DNA of 64,000 bases from contig CAWCUU010000001.1 of NCBI GenBank assembly GCA_963798855.1, positions 1-64,000 on the forward strand, read 5' to 3'. Source of the stretch: CAWCUU01 sp963798855 (lineage in GTDB: Bacteria; Gemmatimonadota; Gemmatimonadetes; Longimicrobiales; RSA9). The notes beneath the pieces are model-generated. The model did not search any database, was not told the origin of the DNA, and was given only the letters and a program-made list of their open reading frames with translations. Both the position numbers and the translations under genes were made by a program. This document shows positions 21,181 to 30,714 of the stretch, piece after piece; position 1 is the stretch's first letter; each line of letters begins with the position of its first letter.

Positions 21181-21977
21181 TCAGCTCCCGCGCAGGACTG
21201 GCCGCGGGCGGCGCAGCAGAGTGCTCGCACGGTAAGACAGGCGCAGCGCGCGCGCGGCCGCCCGCTTGATCCGGCGCTCGAGCTGCCCGGGCTGCGCCCC
21301 AGCTCGCGGCACACGATGCGCTCCTCCTCCACCAGGCTGACGGCTCGGAGTCGCTTGTTCCTCTGCTCCGGATACATCCGGCAGCGGGCGAGCGTCACCG
21401 GCAGGTGGTGCATGCGGGTCACGTTGCTGAATCGCGCGAAGAGGTCCCCATCCATCGCGAGATCGTAGGCCGGATCGAGGCCGCCGACCCGCCGGTACAG
21501 CTCGGCGCGCCAGAACGCGGCCGGCTGCGCAATGTAGTTGTGTGCGTAGAGCCAGACCCACTTGATGAACGGCATTTCGTTGCGCCGTCTCATCGGCGTG
21601 CCGTCGGGATGGATCCAGAGCGAGTCGCCGAACACGAACTCCACATCCGGGCGGGAGGAAAACAGCCTTCCCACCCTTCGCAGCGTCCCGGGCTCGAAGA
21701 CGTCATCGCTGTTGAGCCAGCAGAGCACGTCTCCGGTGGCTCGCTCGAAGCCCTTGATCAGGGCGTGGGTCTGCCCGTGATCCGGCTCGCTGACCCAGTC
21801 GGCGAGGTGCGCGGCGTGGCGGCGGATGATGTCGACGCTGCCGTCACTGGAGCCGCCGTCAATGACGATGTGCTCGAGAGCGGGATAGTCCTGCTCCTGC
21901 ACGCTGCGAAGCGTCGCCTCCAGAAACTCGGCGTGGTTGAAGGAGGGCGTGACCACGCTGATCCTAGGCCACCGCAT
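21181..21977 (-). CDS. Glycosyltransferase family 2
   Basis: A GT-A inverting glycosyltransferase of about 265 residues. ATG 21977 gives RISVVTPSFNHAEFLEATLR, then the donor-binding HIVIDGGSSDGSVDIIRRH, CWLNSDDVFEPGTL (the DxD-like metal site) and the acceptor-side GLDPAYDLAMDGDLFARF. A frame slip near 21290 precedes the C-terminus, whose best reading ends at 21181. The start overlaps the upstream APH-like gene by 14 bases. It resembles enzymes annotated as WcaA/PGL-type glycosyltransferases. The acceptor is unknown. Confidence 0.88.
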
Positions 21978-23091
21978 GCTGCCTCCGTAGCGACCTCTCG
22001 ATCTGCCGATCGTACCATTCCAGCACGCGCGCTCCCCCCACGTCGGGCCTCGCCAGGCGAGCCATCCGGTAGTCGAGGGCCGTAGAGAGCAGATACGCCA
22101 GGTAAACGCTCCTCGGGTGCTCGGCACATGCCGCACACGCGCTCCCGAGCTCCATCACGAGGGTTGCGCATGTTGGGCTCGTAGCCGCGCCCGGCGAGCG
22201 CCGCCTGGATCGCATCGAAGTGGAACGCGCCGAAGAGCGGCAGCGCCTCGACGACGGGGCGCTCCCAGTCGAACACGAAGATCCGTCCCCGCGGGAGTGC
22301 ATGTTCCAGGGCGCGAAGTCGCGGTGAGCCAGCGATACGGAAACGACCGCACCATCGAACGTGCGGTCCAGGTGCTCCAGCGCCCGGTCGTACACCGCGG
22401 CCCCCGGGCTGCCGGCCCGTGAGGTTTTTTCAGCCGAAAGACGCATCGAGCGAAACATCGCGCTTTCGTGGAAGCACGTCCGACGGGCCGACACCCGGTG
22501 CAGCGTGCGGAGAAAGTCGAGATGAGGCAGCCGGAGGCGGCCGGCATCCGGTCTCCCGTGGCCCGGGCTGGTGATCAGCGCCTGCACGCCGCGCAGCTCG
22601 CCGGACCACAGCACCCGCGGGATCCGACCCTGCAGCTCGACTGCCGCTGCCAGGGTCCGTAGGGCGGCCGCCTCCGAGAGCAGCGATTCGGCCGCCAGCC
22701 CGGGCTCCGCCAGCTTCGCGTATGCGAGAACGTCGCCCGTGCGCGAGCAGGCCTGTACGGTGACCTTCCGGTACGCGCCAGGGGTGCCGAGATAGAACGC
22801 CAGGGCCAGCTCATCTTCGCCGAGCGTGTCGAACAGCATGGACCGGATCGCGGTAACGGCCGACGGCGGAATGGCGACCTTCCTCGCCGGCAGCACCCCC
22901 CTCGCCGCGGCCCAGCGAAGCAGATCGCCCCGCAGGCCGGGTCGCGAGATCAGCAGCGCATGGGCGAAGCGCTGCGACCCCTGCACCGGCACCAGCCAGC
23001 GGGGCTTGTGGCGCGGAAAGCCGAGATAGGCCGACCCCTCTCCTTCGCCGCGTGCATGGGGCCGAAGCTCCGACAGCAGATCGGTGATCAT
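21964..23091 (-). CDS. Aminoglycoside-phosphotransferase-like kinase (frameshifted)
   Basis: A protein-kinase-like fold enzyme of the APH superfamily, about 375 residues. The catalytic loop VSLAHRDFAPWNM (HxD-x4-N) is clear, followed in a neighbouring frame by the metal-binding FDWERPVVEALPLF. The N-terminal half has KVTVQACSRTGDVLAYAKL with the likely ATP-binding Lys. Breaks near 22290 and 22130 disturb the C-terminal third. ATG 23091 overlaps the FkbM stop. In such loci APH-like kinases are thought to phosphorylate sugars or other small molecules rather than give antibiotic resistance; that is inference from context. Confidence 0.75.
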   Translation of the reverse strand: MITDLLSELRPHARGEGEGSAYLGFPRHKPRWLVPVQGSQRFAHALLISRPGLRGDLLRWAAARGVLPARKVAIPPSAVTAIRSMLFDTLGEDELALAFYLGTPGAYRKVTVQACSRTGDVLAYAKLAEPGLAAESLLSEAAALRTLAAAVELQGRIPRVLWSGELRGVQALITSPGHGRPDAGRLRLPHLDFLRTLHRVSARRTCFHESAMFRSMRLSAEKTSRAGSPGAAVYDRALEHLDRTFDGAVVSVSLAHRDFAPWNMHSRGDGSSCSTGSAPSSRRCRSSARSTSMRSRRRSPGAATSPTCATLVMELGSACAACAEHPRSVYLAYLLSTALDYRMARLARPDVGGARVLEWYDRQIERSLRRQHAVA

Positions 23092-23974
23092 CGCGCCTCG
23101 ACCGGAACTCCGTGCAGGATCTGATGCACGAGGTGCGGTCCGACGCGCACGATCCCCTTCGCGGCCCAGGCGTAGGACACGCCGGCCCGCGCGACGATGC
23201 GCTTGAGCTCGTTCTCGTGCGTCGGATCATGATAGAATGGCCATCGAGAGACGGGGTCGCTGATCGCGCAGCAGCTCCGTCGCCCCCAGCAGGGCGTCCG
23301 GCTCGCGTCCTTCGATGTCCATCTTTGATGAACGAAACCGCTCCGATCGGCTCCTCCGCCGCGACGCGGTCGATCCTCACCATGCGGACGTCGACGTCGC
23401 GGTCCGACCGGTGGGCGCCGTCGGGGTTCGTGCCGAATTCGATCCGTGCGCTGCCGTTCCGTGCGCCCAGGACTGCGCCGACGACCCGGACGCGGCCGTC
23501 CCGACGCTCGGCGGCGAACGTCTTCTCCAGGCAATGAGCGAGGCGGGCGACCGGCTCGACCGCGATTACGGCGGCTCCACGGCGTAGCGCGAAGGCCGTG
23601 AAGAAGCCTTCGCACGCCCCGGCATCCATCACGCAGCCGGTGTCGGGAACCCGGCACCGTCCGTACTCGTACGAGTGGCCGTTCGGAGGAAAGCTCTCGA
23701 AGACCTCGGTCCAGACCGTCGGCAGGTGGGCGGGCGAATACTCGAGCGGCCACCACAGACGAACGCCGCCGCAGTCGAGCAGGACCGTCTCATCCGCCGC
23801 GCTCCGCTGCACGACCTCGACCGGTGGCCCAGGCATTGGCCACGCTTTCATCCACCGGAGCACTTCGTCGATCCCGAAATCGCCCCTGGATACGCCTCTG
23901 GCCGTGCGCCAGAGGAAGCTCGGTACACGAAGAGCGCGGGTCACGAGCGGCCGTGCCGGAGCCAGGAAGCTCAC
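23088..23974 (-). CDS. FkbM family methyltransferase, in frame with the upstream kinase
   Basis: The second FkbM-type methyltransferase in the window. It contains CVMDAGACEGFFTAFALRRG (SAM site), AVIAVEPVARLAHCLEKTF, RVRVVGAVLGARNGSARIEF and VSFIKMDIEGREPDALLGAT, the last read across a one-base slip at about 23325. It ends at 23088, overlapping the APH-like start (ATGA). The open frame continues without a stop from the preceding kinase domain. GTG 23974 (SFLAPARPLVTR) is offered as a possible separate start; a true kinase-methyltransferase fusion cannot be excluded. About 295 residues as a separate gene. Confidence 0.8.
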
Positions 23975-25359
23975 GATGCGCTCCGAACGGCCACGATCCG
24001 GTGATGCCGACTCCGGGCTCGCTGCCGTCAGTGGCAGCTGGGCCGGGAGCACGGAGAGGGCGAGGGTCGCCAGTGCGCTCGCGATGTCGGCGGGCCCACG
24101 GCCGTCCACGTCGACCACGACGTCTACAGCGCCCTCCGCTGCCAGCTGCTGCCAGACCGCGAACTGCCGCTCGACCTCGGGGCAGGACAGCTCCGGCTTG
24201 CGCGCGACGACGTTCTCGGGCGTATCGCGGAGGAGAACGATCAGCTCCGGCCTCGGCACCTTCCGCAGCAGACGCAGCCACGGACTGGACGGCGAAATGC
24301 CGTAGCGTACGGGGTCGACGGCGAAGTCGAGGGCGCACCGGTCGTAGAGGTTGACCGGTATCTCGGAGCAGAGCGAGCGGCGATCGAGCCACCGCCACCC
24401 GAGCTGATAGTCCAGCCAGTAGTATGCGGAGCGAATGGCCGCAAGCCGGCCGGCGGTCCGACGGGGCGGCCCCGCCCGCCGGGTGGGCGCCGCTCGGGAG
24501 AAGGTGAAGAGGCTCCGCAGCTCCGGCAGCAACCCGGGCCGCCAGTGACGCGATCGCGCCACCACGTGCGCGTGGCGTAGCAGCTCCACGGTCTCCTGCA
24601 GCACGGCGGTCTTGCCGACGCCATCGGGCCCGACGAGCGCGATGGTAGGGACCGGCCTCCCCCGGGGCCGCCAGACTCGACGAGCCCAGGACAGGAATCC
24701 GTTCCGCACCGCCTGCAGCGGGTGCCGTCGGATGAACGACCGCTGCGCGAGGCGCCGGAGCTCGCGCCATTCTGCGTTCATCGTGTCCTCTTCGAGCGCG
24801 CGTAGAAATCGGCTCAGAAACAGGTCACCGAGAGAGCGACGAGATGTGCTCGCGGACGTGCGGTCTCGGGGGGGCCGTTCGCCTTCACGAACGCGAAGCC
24901 TGCCGGAACCCCGGCCAGCACCTTGCCCACCCCGCACTTCATGTAGCGCCCGACGGGATGTACGGGCACCGACCGCTCGCGGCCGATCTGGTCGGGGTGA
25001 AGCAGATCGGGCGAGTAGGCCGTGACGACGCCGGCGATCACGGCTCGTGCAGCAGATGAACTCGAGGGCCAGAGACGTCACGCCGCAGTCGATCCTTTGG
25101 AGAACGAGTTGATAGAGTCCTCGTGGTGCCCAGCTCGGAAGCCAGCAGCCGGCGACGTGAGGCCATCCGGCGGTCAGCCCGACCTCTCTGCAGAGCCCCG
25201 TCGCTGCGGCTACATCGGCGGGGTGGATGAGGATGTCAATGTCGCGGCCGATCGCTCCGGCGTCGATGCCGTTCAGCACGGCATTTCGAATGCCGGCGCG
25301 GTCGAGAGCGTGCAGACAGCGCCGCGCGAGCTCGCGCCGAAGCGAATGCGGTCGTTCAT
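23975..25359 (-). CDS. Nucleotidyltransferase plus thymidylate-kinase-like protein
   Basis: Same two-domain plan as 6136-7397. The N-terminal half has NGIDAGAIGRDIDILIHPAD (Asp-x-Asp). The C-terminal half has Walker A IALVGPDGVGKTAVLQ, ARSRHWRPGLLPELRS, NLYDRCALDFAVDPVRY and LIVLLRDTPENVVARK. Frame breaks occur near 25330 and 25040-24830. Start ATG 25359 overlaps the upstream GT2 stop (ATGA). No stop separates it from the FkbM domain downstream, so a three-domain protein is what the raw sequence shows. No substrate is known to me; the recurrence of this architecture twice in one locus suggests a role in polymer decoration. Confidence 0.75.
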
Positions 25360-26349
25360 TCCGACACCGTGCGCCAGGTATCCGGTGCTGCGAGCGCGGG
25401 GCCGCGCCCAGCAATGGAAGGAGCTGCATCCGGAGGCTCCGGAGCGGAACGCTCGGCCGGCAGCGGCGCTCCTCAGCAGATAGGCGAGCCCACGGAAGTA
25501 GCGGCCCTCGACGAAGCTGAAGCCGGCCTGCCGATAGTAGAAGCCGCCGCGCCAGCGCCGCTCGGATTCCTGCCGCATCCCGCGGCGGCCGAGGCCTGCG
25601 AGCCATCGCCTGGAAGCGCGCGGCCCCGAGTGGAGCGAGCCCGGCACGCGGCGCGCCGATTGTTCAGCCGGATGCGCTCGCGTGTTCTCCTGGATGGCCT
25701 GAAAGCGGCATCATTAATGCCCCGCCGCCCGACGAAATGCAGACCAGCGGCTCCGGAAGGGTCAGCACGTCGAAATGGCGCGCGAAGCGCGTCCACAGAT
25801 CCAAGTCCTCGGCGGCGCCGTCGAAGCTGGCGTCGAAGCCGCCGATCGCCATGAGCGCTTCGCGACGGCAGAGCACGCTGGGAGTGAGGAGCCATACCGG
25901 CTTGTACGCATTCCGGAGTGACCGCAGCTGGTCCAGTGTCGTCGGCCCGTAGCGGAGGACGCCGACCTGGCGTCCCGATCGGCTCTCGTAGATGCCGTGG
26001 CTGCTGGTCCCCTCCAGCCCGACGTGCTCGTCTAGAAATCGCATCTGCAGCCGTAGCTTGTCCGGCAGCCAGCAATCGTCGGCATCGAGGAACGCGATCC
26101 ATTCGCCGCGCGCCTCTCGATTCCCGCGTTGCGGGCCTGCGCGACACCGTCGCGGGCAGCCGCTAACAGCCGCACTCGCGAATCGGTGCTGCTGCAGCGG
26201 ATTACGGCCGCAGCCGTGCCGTCGTCCGAGCCATCGTCGACACGATCACTTCGAGGGTGCGCGCCGTCTGCGCGAGCGCGGATCGGACGGAGCGTTCGAA
26301 TCCAATCCTCGCCGTTGCGCACGGGGATCACGACGCTGATCGTCATCAC
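25356..26349 (-). CDS. Glycosyltransferase family 2 (frameshifted)
   Basis: The start at GTG 26349 followed by ATG gives MTISVVIPVRNGEDWI; next come VDDGSDDGTAAAV and RLLAAARDGVAQARNAGIE, the classic GT2 N-terminal half, then FLDEHVGLEGTSSHGIYE, REALMAIGGFDASFDGAAED and LWTRFARHFDVLTL. Breaks near 26270, 26110, 26040 and 25660 split it. A C-terminal region with GYLAH-type residues extends to a TGA at 25356 inside the next start. About 330 residues. Its first codons overlap the flippase stop. Confidence 0.82.
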
Positions 26350-27706
26350 GCCTCCAGCGCGAGGGGCCGGCGGCCGCGGCGGCCGGAGCGAGTGTCAGGC
26401 GGTACCATATCAGCAGCTGCGTGACCACGGTGGCCAGGCTGCCCAGCAGCATTCCCTGAAGAGCGCCGGCCAATCCGAAGTGCGCGCATGAGCAGCAATC
26501 CGAGCGTTCCGGCCATGGCCGCCGAAGCGGCGTAGGAGACGAGAACCCGGTCGGGCCGCTCGATCGCCCGCAGACCCGCTCCGACGACCGAAGAGAAGGC
26601 CCCCAGGGCCGGGAGCACGGCCACGAATGGCACCAGCGGAGCGTAGTGGGCGAACTTCGGTCCGTAGAGCAGGAGGAGCGGCCTCCCTCGCAAAGCCCGA
26701 GAGCAGCAGACCGTACGCCGCCGCGGCCGCACCGAGGCCGCCCGCAGCCAGCAGCACCGCGCTGCGCAAGCGCGGCCTGCCGTTCAGGGCCGAGAACGCG
26801 GGCACCAGCAAGGTCGCCAACGCGACGTTGGCCTGAAGCACCGGCATCGCCAGATTCAACAGCGCCTTCAGACCACCCGTCGCCTCCAGTCCATACCAGA
26901 CGGGCAGCACCAGGAAGTAGAGGTTCGCCGGCAGCCACCCGACCACGTTCGTCGCCAGGGCCCAACGACTATAGCCCCAATGTTCGGCTGCAATGGACCG
27001 GAGCGAGGGCGCCTGAGAGCGATCGCGATCACCGGCCAGCAGGAGAAGCGACATGCAGTGCCGACGCGATCAGCGCCGCGGCCCCGATGACCAGCATCGC
27101 GGAGAGCGGGCCGAGCCGGCCGGAGCGCTGCAGGGCGAACGCACAGACCAGCGTGACCACCAGGTACACGCTCGCTGCCACGGCCGCCCACTTCGGCCGG
27201 AGCTGCGCAAAGCAGGCTCGCCGGAGCAGCCAGCTCAGGAGCACGAAGGGCGCCGCCACGCCCGCGCCTGCCAGCGCCGCGCCGACGTCCATCCGCCCGG
27301 CCAGCAGGAGAGCGGCTCCCGACAGGAGCAGCAGCACCGACCCCGCTGAGCACAGGAGCCAGTGCGCCCGCAGCACGCTACGGAGATAGCTCGGGAAGTC
27401 GTCGCGGTGACGTCCCGATCCGAACACCAGCAGCGGCTCGGTCAGCAGCGACGTGTGAGCCGTACCGAACAGCAGCAGGATGGAATACGCGAGTGTGAAG
27501 GCGCCGAACTGTCCGGGGTGGAGCCACCGGGCCAGCAGCACGCCGAGCGCGAAGTTCGCCGTCGCAAAAAACCCCTGGTCCAGAACGGCCCAGAGACCCC
27601 TTTCGACCCATGTTCTCGCGACGGTGCGGCGTTCCTTCCAGCGGCCATGCGCCTGCGGCACCGCGTCTTCGTCGCGATCGAGATCCGTCTGCAGCGCTGC
27701 GCTCAA
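26346..27706 (-). CDS. wzx: Wzx-like polysaccharide flippase (frameshifted)
   Basis: A multi-pass membrane protein of the oligosaccharide flippase (MATE/MOP) group that moves undecaprenyl-linked repeat units across the inner membrane. It starts at TTG 27706, overlapping the wzc stop. Recognisable pieces are ERGLWAVLDQGFFATANFAL (typical first helix), FGAFTLAYSILLLFG, SVLLLLSGAALLLAG, GYSRWALATNVVGWLPANLY and AHYAPLVPFVAVLPALGAF. Frame slips near 27040, 26660 and 26480. It ends with LALEA, overlapping the next glycosyltransferase. Position beside wza and wzc fits the Wzx/Wzy-dependent pathway. Confidence 0.82.
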
Positions 27707-30045
27707 CGATAATACCCGTAGGAGTAGTGGTAGTCGCGGTACTTCTGGACCTGTGCGTCCGGATCGTTGAGCACGGCGCCGATGATGCGGGCGTGCACCA
27801 TCTGCAGCTGCTGCAGCGCCTGCTGGGCGGCGGCCTCGGCCGTCTTGCCGGCGTGAACGACGAAGATCACGCCATCCGCGAGGGCGGCGATCACCGCGGA
27901 GTCGCTCGCCGCGAGGAGCGGCGGCGTGTCGATGATCACCAGGTCGAAGTGGTTGCTGAAGAAGGTGATCAGCTGCCCCATCGGCGCGCTGCCGAGAAGC
28001 TCGGCGGGCTTCTTGACGGCCGGGCCGCTCGGCAGGAAATGCAGCCCTTCGATCGCCGTCCGTCTCACGGCCGACTGTGGGTTGTCGCGTCTCTCGAGGA
28101 TCGAAGACAGCCCCGGATCGTTCGGGCAGTCCAGGGCGCGATGCAGCGACGGCCGCCGAAGGTCCGCATCGATCAGCAGGACCTTCATCTCCTGCTGCGC
28201 GAACGCCGTGGCCAGATTCACCGCGGTCGTGCTCTTGCCTTCCCGCGGCGATGCGCTCGTGATCGCGATGCTGTTCAGCTCCTGCAACGCGTGCGAGAAG
28301 ATCAGGTTCGTGCGCAGCGTGCGGTACGCCTCGGTGCTCGGCGCGCGATCGTGCTCCGGCGCCAGCTTCATCCGCGAGGCCAGGCTGCGCCACCGGCTCG
28401 GGGCCCGGATGGGCTCGATCCGGGGGATCACGGCCAGCTCGGTGAGGTTCAGGGCGGACGGGATGTCCGTGCGGCGTCGCAGCGAGCTGTCCAGCGCCTC
28501 GCGCCCGAACGCGGCGCCGGTGCCGACCATCAGTCCGAAGATCAGCGCAAAGAGCAACATCCGCGTTCGGCTGTTCGGATTCGGCAGGGTCGGCACGGGG
28601 GCCGCATAGAGGATCTGGATCTGTCCCGCCTCCACGGCCTCCGCCATTCGCGCGCGCTGGAGGTCCTGCCGCAGCTGGTCGCCGACCGCGCGGATCGCCT
28701 CTACCTTCTGTGCCAGGCGCACCTCTTCGGCTTCGCTGCTGGGCAGCTGGCGCAGCTCACCCGCGCTCTGCGACCGCAGGTTCGCGAGCGCCTCGGCTCT
28801 CGCATCCAGCGACGCGAGATAGCTGCGGGCCGATTCCAGAACACGGGTACGCGTGGATGCGATCAGCTGATCGGTCTGACGCACATCCGGATTGGTGAGG
28901 GTGCGACCGCCGGCGATCAGCGAATCGCGGGTGGTCTCGTAACGAACGAGCTGTGCGTAGAGCTGGGTGGTGGCCGCGTTCTGGCCGAGGCCGGTCCCCG
29001 ATACGAGCACGCGCACGGGCCCGGAGCTTCCCGACGGCGAACGCTCCGCCTCGGCGATGAGGCCCGCCAGCATGCGCCGATCGGCATTCAGCTCCTCGAC
29101 CTGGACCTTCAGGTCCATCAGCGACTTCTGCCCGGCCTCGAGGCGCTCCTTCGAGCTGTAGACGGTCTGTCCGCTCCGGAAGCTGCTCAGATCGAGCTGA
29201 GCCTGACGCAGCTCGGAGTCATTGACCCCGAGCTGCTGCTCCAGGAACTCGCGGCGCAGCCTCGAACGATCCCGCATCTCGTCGACGCTGTTGTCCCGCG
29301 CCGCCTCCGTGACGGCATTCACGATCCGCTGAGCCTGCTCCGGGTCCGGCGCGGTGAAGGAGATGTCCACGATGTCCGTCTCCTTTCGCGGCTGGGTGGC
29401 GACGCCGTACACGATCCGGTCGATCACGGCGTCGCGGGCGCGGACCACGAACAGCGCTGTGTCGCTGCCGATCGGGGCGGACTCGATCGTGAAGCGCACC
29501 GGACCGATGGCCAGGGGCTCACCGTATCGGCCCGTGACTTGAGCGCCCGCTTCGTTCCGGACCGCGTAATCCTCCTCCGTGAAGCGGATCCGAATGGTGT
29601 CCGCGCCCGACTGCGGATCGATGTCGACGTCGTGCAGCGTCTCGCGCGAGAAGCCGGGCGTCGCCACCATCAGCCGCAGCCCCTCTCGATCCACGACCAT
29701 GCCGGCCACCTTGCGGCCGCGGACGATCTCGGCCTGCGACTGGAGCGGATCGGCGTACCGGCCGAGCCGATCGTTGCCGAGGTTGTCCTCGATGCCGACC
29801 GTGAGCGCGCGCCGGGTGTTCAGCACCTGGATCGCGGCGGTGGCGGTGTAGCTGGTGGGCCGCTTCGGAAGCGCGAACCAGCCGACCGCGACCGCCAGCG
29901 CGGGGCCGAGCACGAGCAGCGCGACGTTGCGGCGGAGCACGGCGAGCAGCTCGTGGATGGACCCACCGCCCGAGAGGACATCAATGCCTTCGGCGCCGTT
30001 CGGATTGCCGGCAGTGTGTGCGCTGTTGTCAATGCGGTCCGACAT
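27703..30045 (-). CDS. wzc: Wzc-type polysaccharide co-polymerase with BY-kinase domain
   Basis: About 780 residues in one uninterrupted frame. An N-terminal Wzz domain starts with the membrane segment ALLVLGPALAVAVGWFALP. A long coiled-coil periplasmic region follows (RREFLEQQLGVNDSELRQ, EELNADRRMLAGLIAEAE), a second membrane segment (MLLFALIFGLMVGTGAAFG), and then the tyrosine kinase with Walker A SASPREGKSTTAVNLA, Walker A' KVLLIDADLRRPSLHRAL and Walker B LVIIDTPPLLAASDSA. The C-terminus ends in a Tyr-rich cluster, YRDYHYSYGYYR, the expected autophosphorylation tail. ATG 30045 has AGAAGGAAG upstream. It controls chain length and export with Wza. Confidence 0.93.
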   Translation of the reverse strand: MSDRIDNSAHTAGNPNGAEGIDVLSGGGSIHELLAVLRRNVALLVLGPALAVAVGWFALPKRPTSYTATAAIQVLNTRRALTVGIEDNLGNDRLGRYADPLQSQAEIVRGRKVAGMVVDREGLRLMVATPGFSRETLHDVDIDPQSGADTIRIRFTEEDYAVRNEAGAQVTGRYGEPLAIGPVRFTIESAPIGSDTALFVVRARDAVIDRIVYGVATQPRKETDIVDISFTAPDPEQAQRIVNAVTEAARDNSVDEMRDRSRLRREFLEQQLGVNDSELRQAQLDLSSFRSGQTVYSSKERLEAGQKSLMDLKVQVEELNADRRMLAGLIAEAERSPSGSSGPVRVLVSGTGLGQNAATTQLYAQLVRYETTRDSLIAGGRTLTNPDVRQTDQLIASTRTRVLESARSYLASLDARAEALANLRSQSAGELRQLPSSEAEEVRLAQKVEAIRAVGDQLRQDLQRARMAEAVEAGQIQILYAAPVPTLPNPNSRTRMLLFALIFGLMVGTGAAFGREALDSSLRRRTDIPSALNLTELAVIPRIEPIRAPSRWRSLASRMKLAPEHDRAPSTEAYRTLRTNLIFSHALQELNSIAITSASPREGKSTTAVNLATAFAQQEMKVLLIDADLRRPSLHRALDCPNDPGLSSILERRDNPQSAVRRTAIEGLHFLPSGPAVKKPAELLGSAPMGQLITFFSNHFDLVIIDTPPLLAASDSAVIAALADGVIFVVHAGKTAEAAAQQALQQLQMVHARIIGAVLNDPDAQVQKYRDYHYSYGYYR

Positions 30046-30058
30046 CGTGTTTCTTCCT

Positions 30059-30676
30059 TCAGAAGTATCGCGTCGCCACATACGTGATGCCGACGATCGC
30101 GGTCATCAGCGAGCTGATCGGCCCGACGACATCCCGGAGCAGGGAGGTCCTCCTCGGGACGATGAGCAGGTCGCCGGACATGACGGGGGACCCGGCCAGC
30201 CCCGTCCCCGGCGCATCGAGCCGCACGTCGTGAACGGTCCCCCCTCGGATGAGACGCACCCGGTCGCTGCGGCCGGTCGGCGTCGGCCCCCCGGCGAGGA
30301 GCACCGCCTGCGCGACGCTCGTCTCGGGACCGACGGTCAGAATCCCGGGCTGCCTCACTTCGCCGCCTACCGAGACGCGGTACAGCGGCTCCACGAGGAC
30401 TCGTGGCTCCGACTCGTAGCGGCGAACGAACTCCTGGATGCGGGCGTCGACTTCCGCGAGCGGAAGACCGGCCACACTCACATCCATGTAGAACGGATCG
30501 GCGATCGCGCCGTTCGGCGAGACCTGGAATTCGCCACTCATCTCGGGGTGGCGCCACACCGTGATGCGGATCAGGTCGCCGGTCTGAACGGTGGACCCGC
30601 CTCCCGCCGCCGCCTGGGCCGCGAGCGCGCCGGGAAGGAGGGCAATAGCCAGCCAGAACAGGAATAGTCGCCTCAT
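30059..30676 (-). CDS. wza: Wza-type polysaccharide export protein
   Basis: A 205-residue protein with signal peptide (ends ALAAQA), a poly-export domain (GDLIRITVWRHPEMSGEFQVS) and one SLBB domain (VSVGGEVRQPGILTVG). It lacks the lipobox of E. coli Wza and is about half its length, matching the short Wza forms of many phyla. A hydrophobic stretch near the C-terminus (SSLMTAIVGITYVATRYF) may be the outer-membrane segment. It is 13 bases upstream of wzc. Confidence 0.88.
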   Translation of the reverse strand: MRRLFLFWLAIALLPGALAAQAAAGGGSTVQTGDLIRITVWRHPEMSGEFQVSPNGAIADPFYMDVSVAGLPLAEVDARIQEFVRRYESEPRVLVEPLYRVSVGGEVRQPGILTVGPETSVAQAVLLAGGPTPTGRSDRVRLIRGGTVHDVRLDAPGTGLAGSPVMSGDLLIVPRRTSLLRDVVGPISSLMTAIVGITYVATRYF

Positions 30677-30714
30677 CACACGTCTTTCCGTGGGTCCGCC
30701 ATCGAGCGGATGGA

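Noticed and set aside
27610..30087. 825-codon plus-strand open frame
   Set aside because: It lies entirely antisense to the intact wzc gene; the plus-strand translation is low-complexity Arg/Ala/Gly with no motif. It is a shadow of high-G+C coding sequence.
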